From Planctomycetota bacterium (GTDB lineage: Bacteria > Planctomycetota > Planctomycetia > Pirellulales > PNKZ01): a stretch of DNA of 37,451 nt. Position 1 is the stretch's first letter; each line of letters begins with the position of its first letter. A program made the translations under genes and the position numbers. The notes under the pieces are model-generated. The model was not told where the DNA came from and searched no databases. It was given only the letters and a program-made list of their open reading frames with translations. This document shows positions 1-8,448 of this stretch, piece by piece. The DNA lies in assembly GCA_018242585.1 (NCBI GenBank), contig JAFEBQ010000039.1:1-37451 (forward strand), read 5' to 3'.

Positions 1-55
1 GAAATCCTCAGCCGGACAGTACTGATTACGCATTAAGCATTTCTTCCGCCGCTGT

Positions 56-1162
56 CTAATTCAAGACGGTCAGTTCGACCAATTCGCGTTCTGGCGGCGG
101 GGCGGGCTGCGGCGGCTCGTCGTCCCATTCGGGGGTGACGGGCGTTTTGGGCGGGCCGAACATCGTCAACTTGGCCGTCCGCACGAAGTGACGCCACGAA
201 CTGAACGTCGAGATCACGGCCGTCGGCTCGTAGCCGCAGTGAACCATGCAGTCCTGGCACTTGGGGTTGCCGCTGGCGCGCCCATAGGCGTCCCAGTCGG
301 TCGAGTCGAGCAGCTCCTGGTAACTCGACACATAACCTTCGTCGAGCAAGTAGCAGGGCTTTTGCCAGCCGAACAGATTGTAAGCCGGCATCCCCCACGG
401 CGTGCATTCCAAGTCCATCCGCCCGCAGAGAAACTCGAGGAACAACGGCGACATGTTGAAGTTCCAGCGCCGCTTCGGATTCGAGAGCATCCGCTGGAAC
501 AGTCGCCGGGTCTTTTCACGCTGCAGAAAGTGATCTTGGTCCGGGGCCTTGGCATAGCTGTAGCCAGGCGAGAGCATCATCCCCTCGACGCCCAGGTCCA
601 TCAGGTCGTCGAAGAACTTGCGCAGCCGGTGCGGGTCGGCGCCATCGAACAAGGTGGTATTCGTCGTCACGCGAAAACCGGCGGCCAGCGCCGCGCGGAT
701 CGCTTCGGCCGCAACGTCGTAGACCCCTTCACGACAGACGGCCACGTCGTGTTCTTCGCGCGGTCCGTCCATGTGGACCGAAAAGGCCAGGTACTTCGAA
801 GGCTTGAAGCGGGGGAGGAACTCCTGCAGCTTCAATGCGTTGGTGCAGAGATAGATGAACTTCTTGCGCGCGACGAGCCCTTCGACAATCTCGACGATCT
901 GCGGATGCAGCAATGGTTCGCCGCCGGGAATGGCCACCATCGGCGCGCCGCATTCATCGACCGCGCGAAAGCATTGCTCCGGTGTCAGATTCCGGCGCAG
1001 GACTTCGGCCGGGAACTGAATCTTGCCACAGCCGGAGCACGCCAGGTTGCAGCGAAACAACGGTTCGAGCATCAGCACCATCGGATAGCGCTTCACGCCG
1101 CGCAGCCGCTTGCCTAGCACATACGTCGCCACGGTCCACATCTGCGACACAGGAACGGCCAT
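56..1162 (-). CDS. hpnH: Adenosyl-hopene transferase HpnH (radical SAM)
   Basis: 368 residues. The N-terminal radical-SAM cluster motif CxxxCxxC is visible at C38, C42 and C45 (in [11 protein letters not shown]), followed by the GGEPLLHP motif and a C-terminal Cys-rich segment ([12 protein letters not shown]) typical of the SPASM-like tail of HpnH. In known systems HpnH adds the 5'-deoxyadenosyl group to diploptene, giving adenosylhopane, the first step to C35 extended hopanoids. The gene follows the squalene-hopene cyclase gene on the same strand with an 83-base gap, so the two are probably co-transcribed. The ATG start is preceded by GGAG nine bases upstream. The Pro/Glu-rich C-terminal tail is a lineage-specific extension. 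Family call is strong; substrate is inferred from family and neighbour. Confidence 0.93.
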   Translation of the reverse strand: MAVPVSQMWTVATYVLGKRLRGVKRYPMVLMLEPLFRCNLACSGCGKIQFPAEVLRRNLTPEQCFRAVDECGAPMVAIPGGEPLLHPQIVEIVEGLVARKKFIYLCTNALKLQEFLPRFKPSKYLAFSVHMDGPREEHDVAVCREGVYDVAAEAIRAALAAGFRVTTNTTLFDGADPHRLRKFFDDLMDLGVEGMMLSPGYSYAKAPDQDHFLQREKTRRLFQRMLSNPKRRWNFNMSPLFLEFLCGRMDLECTPWGMPAYNLFGWQKPCYLLDEGYVSSYQELLDSTDWDAYGRASGNPKCQDCMVHCGYEPTAVISTFSSWRHFVRTAKLTMFGPPKTPVTPEWDDEPPQPAPPPERELVELTVLN

Positions 1163-1245
1163 ATCAATTCACTCCGTTTCGACGAGCGGTGCGTGGCAGC
1201 GAGCGGCCTTGCCTGGCCAGCAGTTCGCCACGACGATCGCTGAGG

Positions 1246-3411
1246 TCAGCCTTCGTCGGCCACTTCTTGCAGCGCGAGGGTCATCTTTTCGGGACTGGGC
1301 AACTTGATTCCCGTCGCGGCCGCCCATTGCGACAAAGCCATCAACGGGAAATAGATCGGATACATGTGATAGCGCAGATAGAACACCTGGGGAAAGCCGG
1401 TGCCGGTGAACTCGAGTTCGTCCCAGCCGCCGTCTTCGCGCTGGTGATTGACCAACCATTGAATCCCGCGCGCCACCGAGGGGTGGTCGTGCTGACCGGC
1501 GGCAATCAGTCCCAATAAAGCCCACGCGGTCTGCGACGGGGTGGCCGGGCCTTGCCCCCGCAGGTGCGGATCGGCGTAACTGTCGGCCGACTCGCCCCAC
1601 GCGCCGGACGATTGTTGATAGGCGAGCAACCAGTTCACGCCCGCCACCACGGTGGGGTCGCTGCTCGGCACGCCGACGGCGCGCAGCCCGACCAGCACCT
1701 GCCACGTGCCATAGATGTAGTTCACGCCCCAGCGGCCGAACCAACTGCCATCGGCTTCTTGCGATTGGCGCAGATAAGCCAGCGCCCGATCGACGGCCGG
1801 ATTTCCCTGGCGGTGGCCGATCTGGCCCAGCGCTTCGAGCACGCGGGCTGTCAGGTCGGGCGTGCTGGGATCGATCATCGCGTTGTGATCGGCGAACGGC
1901 ACGTAACAGAGGAACTCGCGATCGTTGTCCTTGTCGAACGCCCCCCAGCCGCCGTCACGGTTCTGCATGGCCAGCGTCCAGCGTTCGGCGCGGGCCAGCG
2001 CGTCGGGAATGCGCTCTAGCAGCGCCAAGCGGTTGCTTTGCGACGCTTCGTCCTGGTCGTCAACCAGTCTTAGGGTGCCCGGCGCGGCGGGCGTTTCGGC
2101 CGGGGCGCGGAACTGGTCGGCCAAGGCCATCATGCACATGGCCGTGTCGTCCAGGTCCGGGTAATAGTCGTTGGCAAACTCAAAGCACCAGCCGCCGGGT
2201 TGCACGTCAACCGTGTTCGCCCAATCGCCCGTGCGATGAATCTGATTGCGCAGGAGCCAATCGCTCGAACGCTCGATCGCGGCGTCGCTGGCCGGCAGTC
2301 CACTGGCCGACAGAGCCCGCATGGCGATCGACGTGTCCCAGACAGGCGATTTGCACGGTTGCAACCGCGCCGTGGTTTCTTCCTCGATGATCAGCCCTTC
2401 GAGTCGCTCGTAGCAGTAGCGCAACTCGGGCGAAGAGTCTTTGTAACCCAACGAGCGCAGGGCGATCACGGCCCAGACCATCGGCGGGAAGATCGCTCCC
2501 AGGCCGTCGCTACCGCCGAAGCGGTCGATCATCCACCGCTCGGCTTGCGCCAGCGCGCGGCGACGCAACGGCAACAAGCGATGCCGCTCGCAAAACTTCA
2601 GGGTGTTGTCGACCGCGCGGAAGAACCGTTCCCAGCCCAGCACCTTGACGCTGCGCTTCACGCACGGCGAGCGCAGCGGCGGCCAGTTCTCGGGCTGGCG
2701 AATGAACAGCTCGCGAATGCCAAAGCGGCTGTCGATCGGGTTCTTGGGCTTCAGGGCCGACATGATGGCCAGGGGGATGACGATCGTCCGGCTCCAGGAA
2801 CTCATCGCGTAGATGTTCACCGGGAACCATTTGGGCAACAGGATCATCTCGGGCGGCACGACCGGGCATTGCTCATAGCCGATCTGTCCCAAGAGCGCCA
2901 GGTAGAACCGCGTGAAGCTGTTCACCGCGTCGGCGCCGCCGTGGGCCAGGATGGCGCTGCGGGCGCGCTGCATGTATTCGGCCGCGGGGTCGTGACCAGT
3001 GAGCTTCAGCGCGAAATAGGCCTTCACGCTGCCGCTGATTTCCATATCGCCGCCGGGGTACATGCCCCAGCCGCCGCCGGGCTGCTGTTGATTCAGGATG
3101 TGCCGGGCGAGCTTGCGCGCCAGCGGCGTATCGGCCCGTCCCAGCCAGGCCAGCAGCAGGATGTATTCGCTTTCCAGGATCGTGTCCCCTTCGAGTTCGG
3201 CCACCCAGTAGCCATCCTCGTGCTGCTGGTTCAGCAGCCACCCGCGCGTGCGGGCAATAGCGCGGCGCAAGGGCGCCGATTGGCGATCGTACGTGGAATG
3301 CATCGCAGAACTCGCGGGAGAAGCGTCGTCCGTTACACCAACCATGGCTGCGACGCGAACCAGAGGGCTAAATTCCATGCCACCACTTTCAGCGTTCGAG
3401 CCGCCATCCAT
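1246..3411 (-). CDS. shc: Squalene-hopene cyclase
   Basis: 721 residues, slightly longer than typical bacterial cyclases (about 630-660) because of a roughly 45-residue N-terminal extension. The catalytic DxDD motif is present as DLDD around residues 419-422 (context YYPDLDDTAMCM). Several QW repeats are visible, such as QQQPGGGWGMYPGG, QNRDGGWGAFDKDND, SQEADGSWFGRWG and HQREDGGWDE, which are structural hallmarks of triterpene cyclases. The enzyme cyclises squalene to hopene/hopanol at the membrane, feeding the HpnH encoded just downstream. The start at 3411 is the longest ATG; the methionine at 3378 or that at 3303 are alternatives, since family similarity begins only around 'LRRAIARTRGWLL'. 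Confidence 0.95.
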   Translation of the reverse strand: MDGGSNAESGGMEFSPLVRVAAMVGVTDDASPASSAMHSTYDRQSAPLRRAIARTRGWLLNQQHEDGYWVAELEGDTILESEYILLLAWLGRADTPLARKLARHILNQQQPGGGWGMYPGGDMEISGSVKAYFALKLTGHDPAAEYMQRARSAILAHGGADAVNSFTRFYLALLGQIGYEQCPVVPPEMILLPKWFPVNIYAMSSWSRTIVIPLAIMSALKPKNPIDSRFGIRELFIRQPENWPPLRSPCVKRSVKVLGWERFFRAVDNTLKFCERHRLLPLRRRALAQAERWMIDRFGGSDGLGAIFPPMVWAVIALRSLGYKDSSPELRYCYERLEGLIIEEETTARLQPCKSPVWDTSIAMRALSASGLPASDAAIERSSDWLLRNQIHRTGDWANTVDVQPGGWCFEFANDYYPDLDDTAMCMMALADQFRAPAETPAAPGTLRLVDDQDEASQSNRLALLERIPDALARAERWTLAMQNRDGGWGAFDKDNDREFLCYVPFADHNAMIDPSTPDLTARVLEALGQIGHRQGNPAVDRALAYLRQSQEADGSWFGRWGVNYIYGTWQVLVGLRAVGVPSSDPTVVAGVNWLLAYQQSSGAWGESADSYADPHLRGQGPATPSQTAWALLGLIAAGQHDHPSVARGIQWLVNHQREDGGWDELEFTGTGFPQVFYLRYHMYPIYFPLMALSQWAAATGIKLPSPEKMTLALQEVADEG

Positions 3412-3735
3412 GACGCGCGGGCTACCGATCCGCCAGGCAGTGTTCTGGTAGCACCCAAGTTCAATCTATGCCATCACCTTACAACCGACAAGGTCATCGC
3501 TATTGTCAGGACCGGAAAGTTCGGTACTCCAACACTTCGCAATCGTTAAACATGTTCTAAATTACTGGCACGAAATCGGCGCGCGCTGATTAGCTTGGAA
3601 GACAAGTTCCTCGCGCGGCGCGTGCCTTGGGGCGCGTTCGACGCGGCGCTGTTTAAGTATGACGCCGACGCATCTTGCTCGTGCTAGCACGGCGACTGAA
3701 CTCAACCATTCACCACTGCAACTAACGGAACGACG
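3412..3735. other. Divergent intergenic region between shc and the BMC-associated lyase gene
   Basis: This stretch of 324 bases separates divergently transcribed genes and must carry both promoters. It is AT-richer than the flanking genes in its middle part (about 3470-3580). A perfect 12-base palindrome, CGTGCTAGCACG, sits at 3680-3691, 45 bases before the lyase start, and could be an operator. No coding pattern is seen. The lyase start is preceded by GGAA at a suitable distance. Confidence 0.4.
3463..3491 (-). promoter_or_regulatory. Candidate sigma70-type promoter for shc-hpnH
   Basis: On the minus strand TTGTCG (3486-3491) and TAGATT (3463-3468) are separated by 17 bases and lie about 50 bases before the shc start. 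Each box matches consensus at only four of six positions, so this is a weak call based on spacing and position. Confidence 0.3.
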
Positions 3736-4764
3736 ATGGCCAAAGCCACCAAGCTACAAGGGATTTTTACTCCAAATCTGGTGCCACTCGACGCGCGTGG
3801 CGAGATCAACGAGCCAGAACTGCGCCGCTACGTCGATTGGTTGATCGAGCGCGGCGTGCATGGCTTGTACCCGAACGGCTCGACCGGCGAGTTCACACGT
3901 TTCTCGATCGAAGAACGGCGGCGGATCATTCAGATCATGGCCGACCAGACCCGCGGCCGAGTCCCCATCTTGGCCGGGGCCGCCGAAGCGAACGTGCGCG
4001 AGACGATTGCCGCCTGCGAGTATTACCACAGTCTGGGCGTGCGGGCCGTGGCGATCGTGGCGCCGTTTTACTACAAGTTGAGCGCGCCGGCGGTCTACGC
4101 CTATTTCAAAGAGATTGGCGACAACACGCCGATCGATGTCACGCTGTACAATATTCCGCTGTTCGCCTCGCCGATCGACGTGCCGACGGTGCAACGCTTG
4201 AGCGAAGAATGCGAACGGATCGTGGCCATCAAGGACAGCTCGGGCGACTTGCCGCACATGATGCGGATGATCGCCGCCGTGCGACCCAATCGGCCCGATT
4301 TCAGCTTCATGACCGGCTGGGACGCGGCCTTGATGCCCATGCTGCTCGTCGGCGCCGACGGCGGCACCAACGCCAGCAGCGGCATAGTACCCGAGCTGAC
4401 GCGCAAACTTTACGACCAGGTCCGCGCGGGCCAGATCGACGACGCGCGCCAACTGCAATACAAATTGCTCCGCGTGTTCGACCCGATGCTGTATCAGGCC
4501 GACTTCCCCGAAGGGGTCCGTGCCGCGCTGCGGGCCCGCGGGTTCAACCCTGGCTCGGGGCGGATGCCGCTCGACCCGTCGCAGTTGCCGGGCATTCAAG
4601 CGATTGAAGACAAGATGCGACAACTACTGGTGGACGAAGGCTTTGACATCTATGCTGGTTCGGGCGCGTCGCGCGCGGCCGGCGCGGGTGACACCCAACT
4701 GGTCACGCAAATTGTTCAATCGGTGATGGGCGAATTGCAACGCCGCGGCTTGCAAGTACGCTAG
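3736..4764 (+). CDS. DapA/NanA-family pyruvate lyase (class I aldolase) with C-terminal encapsulation-peptide-like tail
   Basis: 342 residues. The TIM-barrel lyase family (dihydrodipicolinate synthase / N-acetylneuraminate lyase / KDG aldolase) is shown by NGSTGEF (residues 47-53), the tyrosine of LYNIP (Y138) and the Schiff-base lysine of IKDSSGD (K166). Such enzymes join or split pyruvate and an aldehyde; the actual substrate cannot be read. The protein is about 45 residues longer than DapA. The extra part is a Gly/Ala/Ser linker (about 307-318) and a predicted amphipathic helix, [18 protein letters not shown] (320-337). That is the architecture of BMC encapsulation peptides. A BMC shell gene follows on the same strand 222 bases downstream, which supports a cargo role. 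The lysine-biosynthetic DapA role is less likely given the tail and context. Confidence 0.85.
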   Translation: MAKATKLQGIFTPNLVPLDARGEINEPELRRYVDWLIERGVHGLYPNGSTGEFTRFSIEERRRIIQIMADQTRGRVPILAGAAEANVRETIAACEYYHSLGVRAVAIVAPFYYKLSAPAVYAYFKEIGDNTPIDVTLYNIPLFASPIDVPTVQRLSEECERIVAIKDSSGDLPHMMRMIAAVRPNRPDFSFMTGWDAALMPMLLVGADGGTNASSGIVPELTRKLYDQVRAGQIDDARQLQYKLLRVFDPMLYQADFPEGVRAALRARGFNPGSGRMPLDPSQLPGIQAIEDKMRQLLVDEGFDIYAGSGASRAAGAGDTQLVTQIVQSVMGELQRRGLQVR

Positions 4765-4808
4765 GAAATCTTGGTGTAAAAGATTCAGGCTTGAGCGGCG
4801 CGGCGTTT

Positions 4809-4862
4809 ACCCTTCTCCCCCCGGGAGAAGGTGGCGGCGCTAGCCGCCGGATGAGGGTCAGC
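4809..4862. repeat. REP-like double-hairpin intergenic repeat
   Basis: Two adjacent hairpins: CCTTCTCCC/GGGAGAAGG with a 3-base loop (4811-4831) and GGCGGC/GCCGCC with a 4-base loop (4833-4848), followed by GGATGAGGGT. The pattern resembles intergenic REP-type elements found in many bacteria. It lies between the lyase and shell genes. Confidence 0.6.
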
Positions 4863-4866
4863 GCGG

Positions 4867-4930
4867 CGCTCGTAGTGCAATGCGTCGACCCTCCCCCTGA
4901 CCCCTCCCTGAAAGGGAGGGGTGTTGATCG
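4867..4930. repeat. CCCTCCC palindromic repeat, copy 1
   Basis: The core is a 9-base-pair stem CCCCTCCCT/AGGGAGGGG with loop GAA (4901-4921), preceded by a CGCTCGTAG box and a run of C-rich bases, and followed by TGTTGATCG. Close relatives occur at 11094-11156 and 28577-28620. It lies just before the shell-protein start and with the preceding REP-like element fills most of the lyase-shell gap. Confidence 0.75.
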
Positions 4931-4986
4931 AACGAGCCGCGAACTGTGAACTGAACACGACGCTTCACGACAAGAGCGAACAACGT

Positions 4987-5592
4987 ATGGAAAGTCTCGC
5001 GCTGCTCGAAGTCAGTAACCTGGCGCCGTCGCTGCTGGTGGCCGATCGGTGCATCAAGGCGGCCGGCGTCACCATCCTGGGCATTGAAAGCGCCGACTCG
5101 CCGATGCAGTGCATCAAGCTGGTCGGCACGACCGCGGCGGTGCGCGAAGCGGCCGAGCAAGGCATGGCGCTGGCCAAGCTGATGGGAGCCACGTCGAGCT
5201 ACGTGGTCATGCCCGCCCCGCGCGCTGAAACCCTGGCCCAAGCCAAACAACCCCCTGCATTCAGTCCCTTATTGGGCGTGTACGACGCCCGCATTCCCAA
5301 GGAGAATTCGATGGCTGGTTCCGACGCGATTGGTCTGCTGGAAACCCAAGGTCTCGTGGCGGCGCTGCACGCCACCGACGAGATGTTGAAGAGCGCCAAT
5401 GTTCAGTTGGTGGGCAAGGAAAAGATCGGCGCGGCTTACGTGACGATCATGGTTCGCGGCGACGTGGCCGCGGTGCAGGCCGCGATCTCGGCTGGCAAGC
5501 AGACGGTCGAGCGCCTGGGTGGTAAGTTGATCCTGGCCGACACCATCGCCCGCCCGCATCCCGACCTGGCCGCACTGCTGCCGACGAAGTAA
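4987..5592 (+). CDS. BMC-T: tandem-domain bacterial microcompartment shell protein
   Basis: 201 residues from the ATG at 4987. Two BMC domains are visible. The second (about 114-195) is textbook: AIGLLETQGLVAALHATD, KSANVQLVGKEKIGAAYVTI, VRGDVAAVQAA, and ARPHPDL at the end. The first (about 3-80) is more divergent but follows the same order: LALLEVSNLAPSLLVAD, AAGVTILGIES and VREAAEQG. The unpermuted tandem arrangement resembles PduT-type trimers that form hexagon-like facets with a larger pore. The first-domain pore segment (ESADSPM) lacks the PduT iron-sulfur cysteine. An upstream in-frame GTG at 4921 would start inside the repeat element, so the ATG is preferred. No BMC-H or BMC-P gene is in the window, so shell assembly would need proteins encoded elsewhere. 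Confidence 0.9.
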   Translation: MESLALLEVSNLAPSLLVADRCIKAAGVTILGIESADSPMQCIKLVGTTAAVREAAEQGMALAKLMGATSSYVVMPAPRAETLAQAKQPPAFSPLLGVYDARIPKENSMAGSDAIGLLETQGLVAALHATDEMLKSANVQLVGKEKIGAAYVTIMVRGDVAAVQAAISAGKQTVERLGGKLILADTIARPHPDLAALLPTK

Positions 5593-5620
5593 AGTCCGCA
5601 CGTTGTCTTCGTGCGTTAAT

Positions 5621-8170
5621 TCAATTGCTTGGAATCATCCGTTTGGTCAACCAAGTCCTGGCGGTGACGCCCGCGCGGTTGATCTGGAACATCACCGCGC
5701 CGTCGCGGGCGGTGTGGAACCGCTCGGCTCCTTGCTCGGCGTAGGCCGCGTCGACCAGTTGCAGGTCGCGGCCGTCTCCGCCGCTGAAGACGACGAACTC
5801 CGGCTTGCTCCACGCAGCGAACCCAGGCGGGTCCGAGCGCGCCGAGCCGTGGTGCGGAGCCAGCACCACGTCGCAATCAACCGCCGGCGAGCGCAGCAGC
5901 GGTTCGAGCCCCGGCGTTTCCAGGTCGCCGGTCAATAGGACGCGCCGGCCAGCAAATTCGACCAGCCAGACCAGGCTGTTGGCGTTGTCGCTTTCGACCA
6001 CGCCCGAAGCCGATGGATGCAACACAGTGGCGCGGCAGTTCGGCGCTAACTCAATCGTCGACCCTTGCGACCACGTCGTGTGCGGCACGCCGGCGCGCTC
6101 GATGGCGGCGAACAACACTTGCCCGGCCTCGTCCAACGGCCGCGGCTGCGGCGCGAGATAAACGCCGTCGACCTCGAAGCGTTCCAGCAACTCGGGCACG
6201 GCATTGAAATGATCGACGTCCAAGTGCGAAACGACGATCCCGCGAATGCGTCGCACACGCCGCGACCAAAGATAGTTCGACACCGACTGCACGGCGGCAT
6301 GGGGCGAACCGAGCCGGCCGGCGTCGTAAAGCCAGACGTCGCCACCGGGCAACTCGACAACCGTGGCCAGCCCGTGACCAACCGACAGGAACGTCACCCG
6401 CATCGTTTCCGCGGGCAGGTTCGGTGTGGCGGCCGAGACGAACAGCGCCATCCCCAGCCACGCCGTCGGCAACGCCGGACGAAGCCAGGGGCGCGCAGGC
6501 TGGCGCGGCAACGACCAGGCCAAAGCACAGACCGCGTAGAAGCCCACGACCCAAATCAACGTCGGCCCGGCGGTCCACCAGTGGCCCGCTTCGAGTTCGC
6601 TGGCCACGTGGACACAACCATCCACGACCGCCAAACTCCGATCGCAACAATATCCAAGCGGTGTCGCCAACAGCGGGAACCAGGTACCGACAAAGACGAG
6701 CAACAGCCCGGACAAGAGCGCCACCGTGGCCGGCAGGGCCAACACCGGCGTCAGCAACACGCAGATCGGCGACACCAGGTGAAATTGCTGCGCCACCAGC
6801 GGCGCGGCAAGGCACCAGATCGCCAGCGAAGTACCGACGCTGGTCATTGCGGCCGACCGTGCGCGGCGCAGCGCGCGCCACGGCCAGGGCTGCATCTGCT
6901 GAATATGTCGAGTCAGCGGATCGGCTTCGCGCCGCGCAAGCGCGATGGTACACGCGCCGAGGACCGCCGTGCAGAGGAACGACAACTGCGGCCCAGCTCG
7001 AAACAGATCGGCAGGGTTCATGGCCAGCACGACCAACGCTGCCCCGGCCAGCGTATTGAACGCCAGCACGCGACGCCCGGCCAAGGTGGCGACGCAAGCC
7101 AGCAGCAACACGACCGTGGCCCGCACGGCGGGTGGCTCGGCCTCGACCAGCAAGGCATAACCGACGACCAGGGCCGACACACAGCAGGCCGTCACCTGCG
7201 GCCGCCAGGCCATCACTCGCAGCACGGCGAACAGCCCCATCGCCAACAGCCCGACGTGCAGGCCCGAGATCGACAGGATATGAACCATGCCGGTCTTCAT
7301 GTAGGTCTGGGTGTCCTCGGGAGACATCTCTTCACGCAGGCCGAGGAACAGCGCGCTGGCCAGTGGCGCTCGTTCGCGGGCGATGTGCTTCCACAGTAGC
7401 GCGTCGGCTCGGCGGCGTGCGCCATCGAACCAGCGCCGCCAGCTTACGCTCGGCGAGTCGACGACCGTCACGCCGTCAGGATGCTCGCACCACAATCGGC
7501 AAAGCTGCCGATCGGCCCGGGCATGCCGCGCATAGTCGAAATCGTCCGGGTTCATCGCCGGGGCCAACTGGGACAGCCGGCCAAACACGCGGACCCGATC
7601 GCCACAATGGACGTGCGGAGTTTGTCCCTCGACCGTCAGCCAGGCTCGGCCGGCGGTCGCACGCCAGTTCGCGCCATCGCGCACGGCCAGCGCGCTGATG
7701 AGCAGGCGCGTGCGGATACCCGACTGGGCGGTGGAAAGGGGATCGCGCTCGCGCGGGGTGATCTCGCGCGGGCCCGAGACGACTTCGGCCTCCAAGCAAA
7801 CCGGCGACGATTCCCGCCCGGCCAGCAGGCCAAGCTCGTCGCGATGGAACAGATTCCAACAGCCGTGGTGCCATCCGCCGGCCAAGGTAAGCCAGGCGAT
7901 GAGGACCGCGACCGAGGCAGCGCCCGCGCGCTGACAGCGATGCAACACCAACCAGATGGCCAAACCGGCGAGTGCGATCGTCCACCACACCGGCGCGGCG
8001 AGCGACACGATGAAGCGATCAAGCGCGATGCCAAGCGCTGCCGCGCCAAGCACCACGACCAGCGGCTGATACGAACCGGCGGGTGAAGTCGACGCCGACG
8101 ACTGAGAGACCGACGCGGAGGATGAGCCGCAGGCGCAACCGAACCATTCGCTGGCGCGCCAGGCAGCCAT
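5621..8170 (-). CDS. comEC: ComEC/Rec2-family competence channel protein
   Basis: 849 residues. The order is ComEC-like: hydrophobic N-terminal helices, a soluble OB-like segment (about 100-230), the 'Competence' transmembrane domain with the signature HILSISGLHVGLLAMGLF, and a C-terminal metallo-beta-lactamase-like domain. That domain carries SHLDVDHFNAV (about 648-658) and APHHGSARSD (about 770), both characteristic of ComEC. Known members form the inner-membrane channel for single-stranded DNA uptake, and the lactamase-like domain is proposed to be a nuclease. The start has GGAG ten bases upstream. No other competence genes are nearby. The stop lies 28 bases from the convergent BMC-T stop. 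Confidence 0.92.
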   Translation of the reverse strand: MAAWRASEWFGCACGSSSASVSQSSASTSPAGSYQPLVVVLGAAALGIALDRFIVSLAAPVWWTIALAGLAIWLVLHRCQRAGAASVAVLIAWLTLAGGWHHGCWNLFHRDELGLLAGRESSPVCLEAEVVSGPREITPRERDPLSTAQSGIRTRLLISALAVRDGANWRATAGRAWLTVEGQTPHVHCGDRVRVFGRLSQLAPAMNPDDFDYARHARADRQLCRLWCEHPDGVTVVDSPSVSWRRWFDGARRRADALLWKHIARERAPLASALFLGLREEMSPEDTQTYMKTGMVHILSISGLHVGLLAMGLFAVLRVMAWRPQVTACCVSALVVGYALLVEAEPPAVRATVVLLLACVATLAGRRVLAFNTLAGAALVVLAMNPADLFRAGPQLSFLCTAVLGACTIALARREADPLTRHIQQMQPWPWRALRRARSAAMTSVGTSLAIWCLAAPLVAQQFHLVSPICVLLTPVLALPATVALLSGLLLVFVGTWFPLLATPLGYCCDRSLAVVDGCVHVASELEAGHWWTAGPTLIWVVGFYAVCALAWSLPRQPARPWLRPALPTAWLGMALFVSAATPNLPAETMRVTFLSVGHGLATVVELPGGDVWLYDAGRLGSPHAAVQSVSNYLWSRRVRRIRGIVVSHLDVDHFNAVPELLERFEVDGVYLAPQPRPLDEAGQVLFAAIERAGVPHTTWSQGSTIELAPNCRATVLHPSASGVVESDNANSLVWLVEFAGRRVLLTGDLETPGLEPLLRSPAVDCDVVLAPHHGSARSDPPGFAAWSKPEFVVFSGGDGRDLQLVDAAYAEQGAERFHTARDGAVMFQINRAGVTARTWLTKRMIPSN

Positions 8171-8448
8171 GAGTCGTCGTCTCCTGCGAACGAACCGTCG
8201 GACTGCGCGCCGCCGCTGTTCACGCCACGCGGACCGGGGGGCGAGTGATGATTGCGAGCCACGGTCGAGGAACCCTCAAGCTATCGCTCCCCCCTTGGCA
8301 CGACAAGAGTTAGCGCCGGCGATGCGGACGCGCGACTTGGGGTGTTTACGCTAAGCGGCTGCTTTCCTTCCCGGCCCAAGTCGGCTATCTTGCCCGGTGT
8401 CGGAGGGCGGTTTTGCCGCGGCTTTTTCAACGGATTGGAGTCTCTCGC

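Noticed and set aside
188..1117. Long plus-strand open frame opposite hpnH
   Set aside because: It overlaps a clear radical-SAM gene and shows the His/Arg/Gln-rich composition of a shadow frame in high-GC DNA.
2200..3549. 449-codon plus-strand frame opposite shc
   Set aside because: No recognisable motif; the minus strand encodes an unmistakable cyclase.
4921..4986. GTG start of the BMC-T gene at 4921
   Set aside because: It lies within the palindromic repeat and adds 22 residues unlike any BMC domain; the ATG at 4987 starts right at the domain.
6065..7399. 444-codon plus-strand frame opposite comEC
   Set aside because: Gln/His/Arg-rich low-complexity composition; the ComEC reading has all family motifs.
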